DNA of 64,000 nt from Chryseobacterium nakagawai (GTDB taxonomy: Bacteria; Bacteroidota; Bacteroidia; Flavobacteriales; Weeksellaceae), in contig NZ_LR134386.1 of the NCBI RefSeq assembly GCF_900637665.1, positions 2,410,501 through 2,474,500 of the forward strand, written 5' to 3'. Position numbers and translations under genes: made by a program. The notes below the pieces were generated by a model that was given only the letters and a program-made list of their open reading frames with translations, made no database searches and had not been told where the DNA came from. Below are positions 35,525 to 45,543 of this stretch, one piece after another; position 1 is the stretch's first letter, and every line of letters begins with the position of its first letter.

Positions 35525-36166
35525 ATGGTTTTAAAAGCTGTGATTTTTGATATGGACGGAGTTCTTGTAGACTCTGAAGGTTTCTGGGCGAAGGCAGAGC
35601 AGGAGGTATTCTCTTCTTATGGAGTTCAGATAACTGATGATTTGGCTGCACAGACCAAATATATGACTACAACAGAGGTTACAGAGTTCTGGTACAGGAA
35701 ATTTCCATGGGAAAATTTGGATGTGTCTTCGGTAGAACAGGAAGTTGTATCTAAAGTAATTGAACTGATTCAAACTGAGAATTGTACCATATCCGGGATA
35801 CAAGAATTTATTAAAGACCTTAAAGGTAAAGAATATAAAATAGGACTGGCTACCAATGCCCCTTTACGTGTTGCAGATGCTGTTCTTGAAAAACTTCAGG
35901 TTCGTGAGTGTTTTGATACCATTCACTCATCAGAATTTGAGGAACAGGGGAAACCTCATCCAGCTGTATATCTTACGTCTGCTCAACAATTAGGGATATT
36001 ACCTGAGCATTGTATTGCGATTGAAGACAGCCATTCAGGATTGAAAGCCGCTAAAGCAGCCGGAATGAAAACTATTGTTTTTACCAATAATGATGAAAGT
36101 ATAGATTTTGAGCACGCGGATTTTAAAATTCTGAACTTTACATCAGCTCAGTGGCCTGTTTTTTAA
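35525..36166 (+). CDS. HAD-superfamily sugar-phosphate phosphatase (HxpB/YniC-like)
   Basis: 213 residues from the ATG at 35525; a longer frame exists upstream but would overlap the regulator gene. HAD motifs: FDMDGVLVDSE (catalytic Asp pair), ATNAPLRVA (motif II), KPHPAVYL (motif III Lys), IEDSHSGLKAAKAAGM (motif IV). The cap helix with EFWYRKFPW resembles E. coli YniC, which acts on 2-deoxyglucose-6-phosphate and hexitol phosphates. It lies just after the SufR-like gene on the same strand. Confidence 0.88.
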   Translation: MVLKAVIFDMDGVLVDSEGFWAKAEQEVFSSYGVQITDDLAAQTKYMTTTEVTEFWYRKFPWENLDVSSVEQEVVSKVIELIQTENCTISGIQEFIKDLKGKEYKIGLATNAPLRVADAVLEKLQVRECFDTIHSSEFEEQGKPHPAVYLTSAQQLGILPEHCIAIEDSHSGLKAAKAAGMKTIVFTNNDESIDFEHADFKILNFTSAQWPVF

Positions 36167-36237
36167 GTTTGTTGAAGACTTTTACAATAACTATTATTTA
36201 TTAATAAAAAGCAATTACTTTCATCTTCAGGCTTTTA

Positions 36238-36864
36238 TCAATATTTTGTGAGGAGTTCCATCAGCATTAAAATGGATATTAATTTTTTAGAAGATTGATA
36301 ATCCGGATTAAGCTGTTCGCGAATTTCACCAAGGGATTTGCTTAGTTTATTACTAACCGTCTTATTGCTTATTCCAAGTGCTTCCGCTGTTTCATTAACA
36401 GACATATTTTTTCGGATCCTCATATCATAGACCTGCTGTTCAGTGGTTGGAAGGTGAGAAACTACTTCATCAATCATAGATAGTAAGACCGAGATCTCAT
36501 TTTCCTCAAGAATCTCAAAATACTCAGTGTCTGAAATATCTATTTCTGAAGGGATATCAAATTCATCAATACTCAATGTGGGCAGAGCTTTTTTAAAGCT
36601 ATTATAATAATCAAGGATACGATAATGAAGATGTCGGAGCAGGTAACCTTTTGCACTTTCCGATTCATCCGTTTGTATCATCTCTGTATTTTCAAGGATC
36701 TTTATCCATAAATTCTGAAGCAGCTCTTCAGAGGCTTCTTTATCCTTTGTCCTTACAAATACAAAGCGGTATAAACTATCCCAATATCGGTCATACAACA
36801 GCATAAATGCAGGGCGGTCGCCTGATTTTATTTTCTTTAATAAAGTAGAGTCTGTTAGATTCAT
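36238..36864 (-). CDS. ECF sigma factor (FecI-like)
   Basis: 208 residues with region 2 (FMLLYDRYWDSLYRFVFVRTKDKEASEELLQNLWIKI, starting at about residue 18) and region 4 (LPTTEQQVYDMRIRKNMSVNETAEALGISNKTVSNKLSK). This is the Bacteroidota FecI-like group. The partner FecR gene starts 230 bp away on the other strand, so the pair is divergent rather than the usual colinear order. It should direct transcription of the fecR-TBDR unit once released. Confidence 0.93.
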   Translation of the reverse strand: MNLTDSTLLKKIKSGDRPAFMLLYDRYWDSLYRFVFVRTKDKEASEELLQNLWIKILENTEMIQTDESESAKGYLLRHLHYRILDYYNSFKKALPTLSIDEFDIPSEIDISDTEYFEILEENEISVLLSMIDEVVSHLPTTEQQVYDMRIRKNMSVNETAEALGISNKTVSNKLSKSLGEIREQLNPDYQSSKKLISILMLMELLTKY

Positions 36865-37094
36865 ATTAATGCAACAAAATTACCTAAAGGAAAATTAACT
36901 TTTTGTGAACTTTAATTATGGTATGGTTAAATATTTCTGAAAATTATCCCTTAATTGTGAATTTAATGTTTAGTAAATGTAAAATAGGTTGAAAAATATC
37001 TGAGTTTTAGCCTTAATATGAACGGAACGTTAAAAATGCGCTGGGGAAGTTTCTCATTTTCATAGTCTTATTGATAGAAGTATCGGTGAATACT

Positions 37095-38054
37095 ATGAAA
37101 TATTTTATGAGACGTTTTAATTATAAAAATATCGAGGCCTTTGTTTTCAAACTTTGGACACGCGAAGTTTCAGGGGAAAAAAACTCTGAAAAAGAAATGG
37201 AAATTGTAAAGAAATGGAAAGCCCATGCAGAAAAAGATCTGGATGAAGTTCATCTGCAGGAATCTAAAAAAAGAGTATTGGTAGGTTTGGAGCATTATTT
37301 TGTGCCTTATGAAAAAATAGGATACAGAAATCATCTTCTGAAGAATGTCTACAAAACTGCAGCGGTCATTATTCTGTTTTTAACACTGGGAGGGATTTTG
37401 ACGTATCATACACTGATAAAGCCTGATGTCTATCTAGCGGTATCAGAAAACAGGATTGTTCACCTTGAAGACGGATCTGTAGTGACTTTACTGCCCGGAG
37501 CAGAACTTACGGTGGCCAAATCATTTCCTGCATCTACGAGAGTGGTGGATTTAAAAGGAGATGCTATCTTTTCTGTAGCAAAATCAAAATCTCATCCATT
37601 TATTGTTCATGCAGAAGGTTTCAGTACAAAAGTATTGGGAACAATATTTAAAGTTTCTCAGTCCGGGAAGAAAAAAGCAGTAGATCTTTATGAAGGGAAG
37701 GTGGCTGTATCTTCCATTGGAGTTCCTGTTTCTTATCTGAAACCGAATCAGAAATGGACGAATCTGGGCGTTGCCCGTACTACAGCTATTATTTCATTCG
37801 CTCCTGACAGAGTATCAGGGAAACAGCATCTTAAGCTGTTGTCTTTAAGCTTTAACGATGTTCCTTTAAAGGAGGTAATTACAGTATTGGAAGGTAATTA
37901 TAGTACAAAAATTCATTACCCAAAAGAAGTGGAGGATAAAAAAATCACAGCAGATTTTACGGGAGGAACTGTCAGTGAAAATATTGATGCCCTTGCCTTT
38001 ATCCTGGGATTTGAAGTTCAGAAAAACGATAATATCTACATCCTGAAAAAATAA
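37095..38054 (+). CDS. FecR-family anti-sigma factor
   Basis: 319 residues from the ATG at 37095; ATG 37107 is another option. An N-terminal cytoplasmic part (about 1-80) precedes one membrane helix (about 88-105, AAVIILFLTLGGILTYH). A periplasmic FecR domain follows (IVHLEDGSVVTLLPGAEL, FIVHAEGFSTKVLGTIFKV), then the DUF4974-type C-terminus (SLSFNDVPLKEVITVLEGNYS) that contacts the receptor. It relays occupancy of the STN-domain receptor encoded 53 nt downstream to the divergent sigma factor. Confidence 0.93.
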   Translation: MKYFMRRFNYKNIEAFVFKLWTREVSGEKNSEKEMEIVKKWKAHAEKDLDEVHLQESKKRVLVGLEHYFVPYEKIGYRNHLLKNVYKTAAVIILFLTLGGILTYHTLIKPDVYLAVSENRIVHLEDGSVVTLLPGAELTVAKSFPASTRVVDLKGDAIFSVAKSKSHPFIVHAEGFSTKVLGTIFKVSQSGKKKAVDLYEGKVAVSSIGVPVSYLKPNQKWTNLGVARTTAIISFAPDRVSGKQHLKLLSLSFNDVPLKEVITVLEGNYSTKIHYPKEVEDKKITADFTGGTVSENIDALAFILGFEVQKNDNIYILKK

Positions 38055-38107
38055 CCATCAAAAAATTAAATAATCTGATAACCTTAATCAAAAGAGAACA
38101 CTTACGT

Positions 38108-41100
38108 ATGAAAAGTTTGAAATGTGGTTTTACCATAGCAGCCCTATTTTTTACTGTTGCAGCAGAAGCACAGGAATTGGTTCAGAAAGTTTCGTTTTCT
38201 GTTCCTGCAAGCAGACCATTAATTGAAGTTTTGGAAGAATTTGCAGGAAAAACAGGAATGAGACTGGCTTATTCAAAATATGATATTAAAGAGCTGAAGG
38301 TAAAAGGGGTAAAATGTGAAAATTCTTCTATTAATAATTGCCTGAAAGATATTATCAACGGGCTTCCTGTAGTATTCCGCTTACATGGGGATCTCATTTC
38401 AATAAAATATGAAAATTCTAATGTTTCTGTACCGGGAAACGGGCGTATTTCCGGAAAAATAGTGGATGAAGTGGGAAATCCTGTTGTGGGTGCAGAAATA
38501 AATATTGCAGGAAGAACCGCGGTAACAGATAATAATGGAGATTTCTCTGTAGACCTTCCTTCAGGACTTTATAACATGACAGTGAAAGCATCTAAATATA
38601 ACACACTCAGGGTAGAAAAATTATCAATCATCAATAAAGAAACAAATACCGTTTCCTTTGCACTGAACAGGGTTTCTGATAAAATTACTGACATCAAAGA
38701 AGTGGTGGTAACGGCAACGCGTAAAGCAGATACTCAGGCAGGATTGTTGGCGCAACAAAAGAAAGCGGCCCAGTTGAGTGATGGAATCTCTGCCGAACAG
38801 ATTGCTAAAACTCCTGATAATGATGTGGGCGGAACTTTGAAGAGAGTAACAGGAATCACCACTATAGATAACAAATACGTAGTCGTAAGGTCTATGGGAG
38901 AACGATGGAATACCGCAGCGATGGATGGGATCAACCTGCCCAGTACCGAAGCCTATAATCAGAATTTCTCTTTCGATATTATTCCTACAGCAATGGTGGA
39001 AAGTGTGGTTGTAAGTAAATCTGCAACGCCGGATATGAATGCCAATTTTGCAGGTGGGTTTGTAGAGGTAAGAACTAAAGATATTCCTAATGAAAATTTT
39101 ACCACCGTAAGTATGGGAACTTCTTATAACGATCAGTCTGCTTTCAAAGAATTTCTGACCCGTAAAAGAGGAAAGTATGATTATTTCGGGTACGATGACG
39201 GAACAAGAGATTTTCCTCAGGGTCTTAAAGCGATGAACTGGAACAATCCTATGTTTTTTGAACAGTCTAGCCAATTCAGGAATGATAATTTCACAACATA
39301 TAAAACAAGGGGAGATATGGGGTCCAATTGGCAATTGGCATTAGGAAGAACTTACGCTCTTAAAAATAATAGCAAATGGGGCTTTGCCGGAGCATTCATT
39401 ATCAGAAATGAACAGAATAAGCTGGATATAGATCATACAGGAAGAGGAAGCTGGCTGGATACTACAGAGACTGCTTTTGATGCCAATGGAAAAATGCCTT
39501 TTTATAATTTTAAGAATACAGGAGCATCCTATAATTATAATTCGACGGTGGCAGGAATGCTGAATTTTGGATTACAGTTGGGAAAGAGTAGAATTTCATT
39601 CCGTAATTCATATACCCATATCTATGATAATACACTGACAAGAATTACAGGATGGGATGAAAACACCAATGGAAGTGGTTCGCCAGCCAATGCAGAAGTT
39701 GCTTATAATTATTTTTATCATGGGATAATTCCCAATAATGATCCATCAAAAATTCCATCATTAGATAAACCTTTTACGGAGAATACAGTATATCCTGTTT
39801 ATCAGATGTTTTTACAAAATAAGCTGGAAGGAAGCCATAAGATAGGGAATATGGAAATCAACTGGTTTGCTGCCAGAACAGGAGTTTCATCAGACACTAA
39901 GGATTATACCCAGCACAGGACTTTATACAAATTTGTAGGACGTGAAATCATGAATTATCATGTCGCCAATAATTCTGCAAGTGATTTTGCAAGAGGATAT
40001 ATTACCAGCAAAGAAACAGATTATAATTATGGAGCTTCTTTTAAATGGGGTTTTGACAGAGGAAATTTTAAAAATGATATTAAAATAGGATATGCCGGAG
40101 CCTCAAAAACCAATACAAATCAACAGCAGAAATTTTTATTGAGAGTAGATGGAAACCGGGATGTTCCGAATCCGAAATTTTTGGAAATGTATGGATCTCT
40201 TGCCGATTGGTTTGATGGCTCTCATTATGTACCCGGGGGAATTGGATGGGAGACCAGGCCATTGTACATGGATGATGGTAAATATGAAGGTGAAGTTGAG
40301 CAGCATGCTGCATATGTGATGTTTGACAACCGCTGGAACAATAAATTCAGGCTAGTATGGGGATTACGTGCAGAATATTTTCAATATGATCTTATTTCTC
40401 AGCAAATCGAGTCTAAGAATGATTCCAATAATTTTGCCAGAGTAGGAGTTGATGATAAACCATGGCAATGGATGCCTTCTGCCAATTTTACTTATAGTCC
40501 CACCAATAAAATAAACCTTAGGCTTGCTTACAACAAGACTGTTATTCGTCCTCAGTTTAATGAGAGAACCGGATTACCTTATTTTGACCCGATAGCGAAT
40601 GGGCAGATTTTCAATACACAGTTGGTATCATCTACAGTGAACAATTACGATTTTAAATTTGAGTGGTTTCCTGGATTGGGGGAGATATTCTCTGCCGGAT
40701 TGTATTATAAGGATATTGACAGACCTATTGAACGTGAGGGCCGCCTTTCCAATGATGGAAATCTATCCTTGTACAATGGAAATTCAAAAAATGCAAAGCT
40801 GAAAGGAGTAGAAGTAGAGGTAAGGAAAAACCTCGGATTTATTGCGGAAGGATCATTATTTGAAAGACTTTTTGTAAGTGGAAATTTCACCTACAATACA
40901 ACGAAAGTAATTGCTTTTAAAGATCAGTATAAAACAGGCGAGAATGACGAAACCTATGAAGTGGATAGACCTCTTTACGGACAGACTCCTTATGCATATA
41001 ATGTAGGATTGATGTATGATGGAAAAAGACTGGGATTTAATTTTTTATATAATGCAAAAGGAGATCAGTATATGACAGTAGGATATTCTTATAATGCAGA

Positions 41101-41395
41101 AGAAATTCAACGTCCTTACGCGGTGGCAGATGCACAGGTATCCTATAAACTCTTAAGAAACAGAAATCTTGAAGTGAAGTTTAATGTAAGGAATCTCTTC
41201 AACAGGGTAAAAGAATATTACAACAACTTTAATTCTTATTTAGGCTATACTGACAATACAGGAAATAAGACAGCCAGAGAATTGCAGCAACTTGTGCCGG
41301 GTGCCACGAACAGGTATGATAAAGATATTGATAAGATCTTATTCCGTGCTTATAGCGGAAGGATTTTCGGGTTAAGTGTTAACTATACATTTTAA
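38108..41395 (+). CDS. TonB-dependent receptor with STN signalling domain
   Basis: 1095 residues. Signal peptide to about residue 21 (AAEAQ), STN domain at about 25-95 (VPASRPLIEVLEEFAGKTG), a carboxypeptidase-regulatory-like domain at about 115-185, plug at about 198-330 (EVVVTATRKAD ... VVVSKSATPDMNAN), then a long barrel ending FGLSVNYTF. The STN domain and adjacent fecR show that it signals as well as transports. No SusD gene follows; instead two beta-helix-like lipoproteins, a T9SS cargo and a protease are encoded downstream. The substrate is unknown; a protein or peptide is possible given the protease. Confidence 0.95.
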   Translation: MKSLKCGFTIAALFFTVAAEAQELVQKVSFSVPASRPLIEVLEEFAGKTGMRLAYSKYDIKELKVKGVKCENSSINNCLKDIINGLPVVFRLHGDLISIKYENSNVSVPGNGRISGKIVDEVGNPVVGAEINIAGRTAVTDNNGDFSVDLPSGLYNMTVKASKYNTLRVEKLSIINKETNTVSFALNRVSDKITDIKEVVVTATRKADTQAGLLAQQKKAAQLSDGISAEQIAKTPDNDVGGTLKRVTGITTIDNKYVVVRSMGERWNTAAMDGINLPSTEAYNQNFSFDIIPTAMVESVVVSKSATPDMNANFAGGFVEVRTKDIPNENFTTVSMGTSYNDQSAFKEFLTRKRGKYDYFGYDDGTRDFPQGLKAMNWNNPMFFEQSSQFRNDNFTTYKTRGDMGSNWQLALGRTYALKNNSKWGFAGAFIIRNEQNKLDIDHTGRGSWLDTTETAFDANGKMPFYNFKNTGASYNYNSTVAGMLNFGLQLGKSRISFRNSYTHIYDNTLTRITGWDENTNGSGSPANAEVAYNYFYHGIIPNNDPSKIPSLDKPFTENTVYPVYQMFLQNKLEGSHKIGNMEINWFAARTGVSSDTKDYTQHRTLYKFVGREIMNYHVANNSASDFARGYITSKETDYNYGASFKWGFDRGNFKNDIKIGYAGASKTNTNQQQKFLLRVDGNRDVPNPKFLEMYGSLADWFDGSHYVPGGIGWETRPLYMDDGKYEGEVEQHAAYVMFDNRWNNKFRLVWGLRAEYFQYDLISQQIESKNDSNNFARVGVDDKPWQWMPSANFTYSPTNKINLRLAYNKTVIRPQFNERTGLPYFDPIANGQIFNTQLVSSTVNNYDFKFEWFPGLGEIFSAGLYYKDIDRPIEREGRLSNDGNLSLYNGNSKNAKLKGVEVEVRKNLGFIAEGSLFERLFVSGNFTYNTTKVIAFKDQYKTGENDETYEVDRPLYGQTPYAYNVGLMYDGKRLGFNFLYNAKGDQYMTVGYSYNAEEIQRPYAVADAQVSYKLLRNRNLEVKFNVRNLFNRVKEYYNNFNSYLGYTDNTGNKTARELQQLVPGATNRYDKDIDKILFRAYSGRIFGLSVNYTF

Positions 41396-41439
41396 TGACG
41401 CATTGAAATCATAAAGAAAATTAATAAAACTATTAAGAA

Positions 41440-42729
41440 ATGAAAAAATTACTATTCATTGGAATAACGTTACTCTCCCTTACAGGGTGTCAAAAAGATG
41501 ATCTAGCTGATTCTTCCGCCCCTTTCGAAATGAAGCCTACTTCAGCAGAATATATTACAGCTTCTGCACTTCCTGTAACCAAAGTAAACTATCATATTAC
41601 CTCTAATACAACATGGAGTGGAGTCATAGAAATTGATGGTACTGTAGCCGTTAAAAACGGAGCAACACTTACCATTCAGCCGGGAACCTTTATCAAAGCA
41701 AAACCTAATGCCATAGGAGAAGGTCCGGGACTCTTGGTTATTACCAAGACAGGTAAAATTAATGCGGTAGGAACAGAAACCCAGCCTATTGTTTTTACCA
41801 GTTATAATCTGCTGGATGGCACCGAAGATACGGTCCCACATGGTGGCGATTTTGCCGGTGTTATGATTTTGGGAGATGCATGGACCAATGTGCCTTCCAC
41901 AACAACAATTGACGGGCTTTTCGGTTCTGATTACTATTACGGAGGAACCAACAACAATCATAATGGAGGAATTATGAAATATGTACGGATTGAATTTGGA
42001 GGAGCAGATATTCTTCCTGGTCTAATTCATGAAGTTTCGTCCCTTGTATTAGCAGGAGTTGGAAAAGGAACCACTTTAGACCATATTCAGGTATCTCACG
42101 CACAGGACGATTCATTTGAATTCTATGGTGGGAATGTCAATGCTTCCAACCTGGTTTCTTTTGCTGCTGAAGATGACCATTTCGATTGTATTCTGGGATA
42201 TACGGGAACCATTACCTGTGCACTTGGTTTGGCAGATTATAATTCGCCACATCGGGTTCTTGGAGGGACATATGATTCTCAGGGAATAGAGGTGGAAAAT
42301 AATATTCATGGTACAGCTACATCCTTAATCACTCATCCTATCTTCAATAATCTCAGTATTATAGGAGTATGGAAGGAACCGTTTAGCAGGATGTACGCCA
42401 ACGGAATCTACGTAAGAAGAAATGGAAAATTAACGCTGAACAATGCATTGATTACGGGGTATCCTACAGGAATTAAAGTAGAGGGAACAGGTTCTGAGCT
42501 TTCTGCCAACTCTGATTACAACAGCATCCAGATACATGCGTTCAATCTTGCTGCCATCGGAGCAGGAACTGCCGGAATTCCTACTTCAAACCTATTGATT
42601 ACAACCACTTCACCTACCTGGGGAATGATCCAGCCTTTCTACAATGAAGGAAGCTGGAATATTACTCCTAGAGATTGCGGAAATTTCCGGGGAACGTGGA
42701 CAAAATATGACTTCTCTATTGTAGAATAA
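41440..42729 (+). CDS. Beta-helix-like surface lipoprotein, copy 1
   Basis: 429 residues, lipobox LTGC (Cys17). After a short linker the protein shows repeating short strands with Gly/Asn turns (VAVKNGATLTIQPGTFIKAKP, VIEIDGT; DHIQVSHAQDDSFEFYGG), the look of a right-handed parallel beta-helix. The lipid anchor and the TonB receptor gene 44 nt upstream suggest an outer-membrane partner. Its first half is almost the same as that of the next gene at DNA level, showing recent duplication; the second halves differ more. Function unknown. Confidence 0.8.
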   Translation: MKKLLFIGITLLSLTGCQKDDLADSSAPFEMKPTSAEYITASALPVTKVNYHITSNTTWSGVIEIDGTVAVKNGATLTIQPGTFIKAKPNAIGEGPGLLVITKTGKINAVGTETQPIVFTSYNLLDGTEDTVPHGGDFAGVMILGDAWTNVPSTTTIDGLFGSDYYYGGTNNNHNGGIMKYVRIEFGGADILPGLIHEVSSLVLAGVGKGTTLDHIQVSHAQDDSFEFYGGNVNASNLVSFAAEDDHFDCILGYTGTITCALGLADYNSPHRVLGGTYDSQGIEVENNIHGTATSLITHPIFNNLSIIGVWKEPFSRMYANGIYVRRNGKLTLNNALITGYPTGIKVEGTGSELSANSDYNSIQIHAFNLAAIGAGTAGIPTSNLLITTTSPTWGMIQPFYNEGSWNITPRDCGNFRGTWTKYDFSIVE

Positions 42730-42751
42730 ATAATAAATGCAGAGGTCCCAG

Positions 42752-42773
42752 AAATGAAGAATCTTCATTTTTT
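42752..42773 (+). terminator. Terminator between the two beta-helix genes
   Basis: AAATGAAG-AAT-CTTCATTT followed by TTT. Weak to moderate strength; it may cause partial read-through so that copy 2 is made at a different level. Confidence 0.6.
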
Positions 42774-43064
42774 GTAAAGATAAAAGAGCTCTCTATATAG
42801 ATGTGTACAGGTTTCGGAATCCTGAAAAATAACTCGGAATGCTACTGTTGATGCGCACAGCAGTACCGAACCAAACAAATCCGAATGCTATTATCTTTTC
42901 CCGGAAAATAGGAGATCAACAGGGAACTCAGACAGCCCAGCTCCTCCTGGCCTGTAGGATGAAAACAATAACCAAATCGCAGAAATATAGAGGCGGATAT
43001 TTCTGAATATTAAAAATTTCCGGTCATAAAAATAAATAACCGGATCTACCAAAAAATTATAACA
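42774..43064. other. Spacer between the duplicated beta-helix genes
   Basis: About 290 bp with no ORF of coding character. It is less AT-rich than other gaps here. I see no repeat of flanking sequence and no RNA gene. It should hold a promoter for copy 2 if the upstream hairpin terminates. Confidence 0.4.
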
Positions 43065-44363
43065 ATGAAAAGATTAACTCTAATTGCAGCTGCTGCATTA
43101 TCTCTTACAGCTTGCCAAAACGACCATTTAGCAGATTCTTCAACTCCTTTTGAAATGAAACCTACTTCAGCTGAATATCTTACAGCTTCTGCACTTCCTG
43201 TTACTCAAGTGAGTGGGCCTATTACTTCTAATACAACGTGGAGCGGAGTTATAGAAATTGATGGTACTGTAGCTGTTAAAAACGGGGCAACACTTACCAT
43301 TCAGCCTGGAACTTTTATCAAAGCAAAACCTAATGCCATAGGAGAGGGTTCAGGAATCCTGGTGATTACCAAAACAGGTAAAATCAATGCTACAGGTACT
43401 GAAGCTCAACCTATTGTTTTTACAAGTTACAGACTTTTAGACGGTGACGAAGATACTACCGCTACTCCTGGAGATTTCGGAGGGGTTATCCTTCTGGGTG
43501 ATGCACCTACCAATGTACCTTTTACAACAACTATTGAAGGGTTAACGGGTGATGATTATTATTTTGGAGGAACAAATCCTTCTCATAATGCAGGAACAAT
43601 GAAATATGTTCGTATCGAGTTTGCAGGATATGACTTTGTAGGAGCTAATTCAGGTAACGAGGTAAATGCTTTATCATTAGGAGGTGTTGGAAATGGAACT
43701 ACTTTAGATCATATTCAGGTATCTTACGGGCAGGATGACTCTTTCGAATTTTTCGGAGGAACTGTTAATGCTTCTAACCTGATTTCTTTTGCAGCAGAAG
43801 ACGATAATTTTGACTTTGATAACGGATATACAGGAACTATTACATGTGCTCTTTCTTTGGCTGATTACAATTCAGCACACACTGTAAGCGGTGGAAGTCC
43901 TGACTCTAACGGTATTGAGCTTGATAACAATGCCACAGGTACAGCTACTTCTTTAATCACAAACCCTGTTATCAATAATCTTACGATTGTAGGTCCTAAA
44001 TTCGGTACTGCAGGACAAGGAGCTGCTTACGAAAATGGAATCCACATCAGAAGATATGGTAAATTAACCTTAAATAATGCTGTCGTAACAGGATATCCTG
44101 TAGGAATCAAAGTAGAAAATACAGGATCTGAGCTTTCATCAGCTTCAAACTTTGCTTCCATCCAGGTACATGGCTTTACAACTTCTGTTACAGGAGCGGG
44201 TACGGCAGGAATTCCAACAGCTAACCTTCTTACAGGAAGTACAGCTGCATTATGGGGAATGAGTCAGCCATTCTTTAACGAAGGAAGCTGGAATGTATCT
44301 CCAAGAAACTGTGGCGGATTCCAGGGAACCTGGACAAAATACAATTTTGCCATTGTAAACTAA
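43065..44363 (+). CDS. Beta-helix-like surface lipoprotein, copy 2
   Basis: 432 residues, lipobox LTAC (Cys17). Same layout as copy 1: lipid anchor, FEMKPTSAEYLTASALPV linker, then many beta-helix-type strands, ending in the shared SWNVSPRNCGGFQGTW-like tail with a conserved Cys. The DNA between about 43130 and 43390 runs nearly in step with 41505-41770. Substitutions cluster in the middle strands (GLTGDDYYFGGTNPSHN and after), where a binding face could lie. A strong terminator follows, separating it from the T9SS cargo gene. Confidence 0.8.
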   Translation: MKRLTLIAAAALSLTACQNDHLADSSTPFEMKPTSAEYLTASALPVTQVSGPITSNTTWSGVIEIDGTVAVKNGATLTIQPGTFIKAKPNAIGEGSGILVITKTGKINATGTEAQPIVFTSYRLLDGDEDTTATPGDFGGVILLGDAPTNVPFTTTIEGLTGDDYYFGGTNPSHNAGTMKYVRIEFAGYDFVGANSGNEVNALSLGGVGNGTTLDHIQVSYGQDDSFEFFGGTVNASNLISFAAEDDNFDFDNGYTGTITCALSLADYNSAHTVSGGSPDSNGIELDNNATGTATSLITNPVINNLTIVGPKFGTAGQGAAYENGIHIRRYGKLTLNNAVVTGYPVGIKVENTGSELSSASNFASIQVHGFTTSVTGAGTAGIPTANLLTGSTAALWGMSQPFFNEGSWNVSPRNCGGFQGTWTKYNFAIVN

Positions 44364-44372
44364 AAAATTATA

Positions 44373-44413
44373 AAAGCAAGGAACGGCCTAGGCTAATTCC
44401 TTGCTTTCTTTTT
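44373..44413 (+). terminator. Strong terminator after beta-helix copy 2
   Basis: AAAGCAAGGAA (44373-44383) pairs with TTCCTTGCTTT (44397-44407), then C and five T. The loop contains the palindrome GGCCTAGGC. Confidence 0.9.
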
Positions 44414-44439
44414 ATTTAAAAATCTTAATAATCAGTATC

Positions 44440-45366
44440 ATGAAAAAAATAATTTTATCATCTGTTTTGTTTTTATCTCAGCTGGCTACAGCGCAATCTC
44501 TGGTGTGGGGAAATACTTTTGATACCCCTGCCGATCTTCAGGGATGGACATTCCATGATCTGAACACCAATAATAACGGATGGATTCAGGGTCCTAATAT
44601 CTATCACAACGGTACATCTTTAACCTATGGAAATGCAGGCGTTCTGAGACATTCTACCAACCTGGTTCCTACGGGAAGTGCAGCAGGGTTTGCAGGTGAA
44701 GATGACTGGATTATTTCTCCTCAGATTGACCTTACAAGTGCTTCGGGAACAATCACTCTTGCTTCTTATATCGGAAGGCAGAGAACAACCCATACTATTG
44801 TGAGCAGAGATCTTTATATCTATGTAAGTACTCCTCAAAAAGCAGTCCCAGTTTTAGCAGATTTTCAGGCTATGACAATAGATGGATCTGGAAATTATCA
44901 GCAAAGTCCCTATAAAATACAGGTAGGGTCTTCCACCAATCCTTTTCCAGCAGATCTTACCCAATTTGTAGAAAACCTTGTAGACCTTTCAGCTTTTGCA
45001 GGAAAGAAAATTTATATAGGAATGTGGGCCAACAGAAATGCAAGTGGGAATAATATCATGAATATCAATATTGATGAAATGGCAATCTATGCGACAACTA
45101 CGACCCTAAGCACAAAAGATGTAAAAAAGAAAGAAAATCTGACGAAAATTGCAGAAAATCCTGTAAAAGAATACTTACAGTTACAGCTTAATCCTGCATT
45201 AAAAGACAATAGAACAATGATTCACCTTTATAATGCAGCAGGACAGAAGGTTCTTACAGCTCAATACTCAAGATTAATCAATATAGCAGGTTTATCAGAA
45301 GGAGTATATATTGCGGAAGTAACTGACGGAAAAACTACGGAACGTTTGAATTTTATTAAAAAATAA
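44440..45366 (+). CDS. T9SS-secreted protein with choice-of-anchor-like jelly-roll domain
   Basis: 308 residues from the ATG at 44440, with signal peptide ending ATAQ (about 19). The main domain (WGNTFDTPADLQGWTFHDLN ... GEDDWIISPQIDL) is the choice-of-anchor J / cleaved adhesin type jelly roll. The last 80 residues (AENPVKEYLQLQL ... GLSEGVYIAEVTDGKTTERLNFIKK) are a type A T9SS C-terminal sorting domain, so it crosses the outer membrane through the type IX system. It lies downstream of the receptor/beta-helix genes but after a strong terminator, so it may be transcribed apart. Confidence 0.9.
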   Translation: MKKIILSSVLFLSQLATAQSLVWGNTFDTPADLQGWTFHDLNTNNNGWIQGPNIYHNGTSLTYGNAGVLRHSTNLVPTGSAAGFAGEDDWIISPQIDLTSASGTITLASYIGRQRTTHTIVSRDLYIYVSTPQKAVPVLADFQAMTIDGSGNYQQSPYKIQVGSSTNPFPADLTQFVENLVDLSAFAGKKIYIGMWANRNASGNNIMNINIDEMAIYATTTTLSTKDVKKKENLTKIAENPVKEYLQLQLNPALKDNRTMIHLYNAAGQKVLTAQYSRLINIAGLSEGVYIAEVTDGKTTERLNFIKK

Positions 45367-45488
45367 ACATTCTGTTTTTATTACTGATCATGAGACAAAA
45401 CATGAAATCTTAATATACAATAATGGATGGCCGCTTTGATAAGAAAAGGCTATCCAGAACATATCCAACTAGTTTTTTTATAATTGTG

Positions 45489-45522
45489 TATTGCCCTGCA
45501 CAATGGGCGGGGCAATATTTTT
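45489..45522 (+). terminator. Terminator after the T9SS cargo gene
   Basis: TATTGCCC (45489-45496) pairs with GGGCAATA (45510-45517), followed by TTTTT. Another imperfect hairpin (TGGATGGCC / GGCTATCCA) lies just upstream near 45424-45456. Confidence 0.8.
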
Positions 45523-45543
45523 AAGTTTAAAATAATATAAAAG

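Noticed and set aside
38624..39334. Minus-strand ORF of 236 codons inside the STN-TBDR gene
   Set aside because: Antisense to a well-supported receptor plug and barrel; Cys/His-rich shadow composition with no motif.
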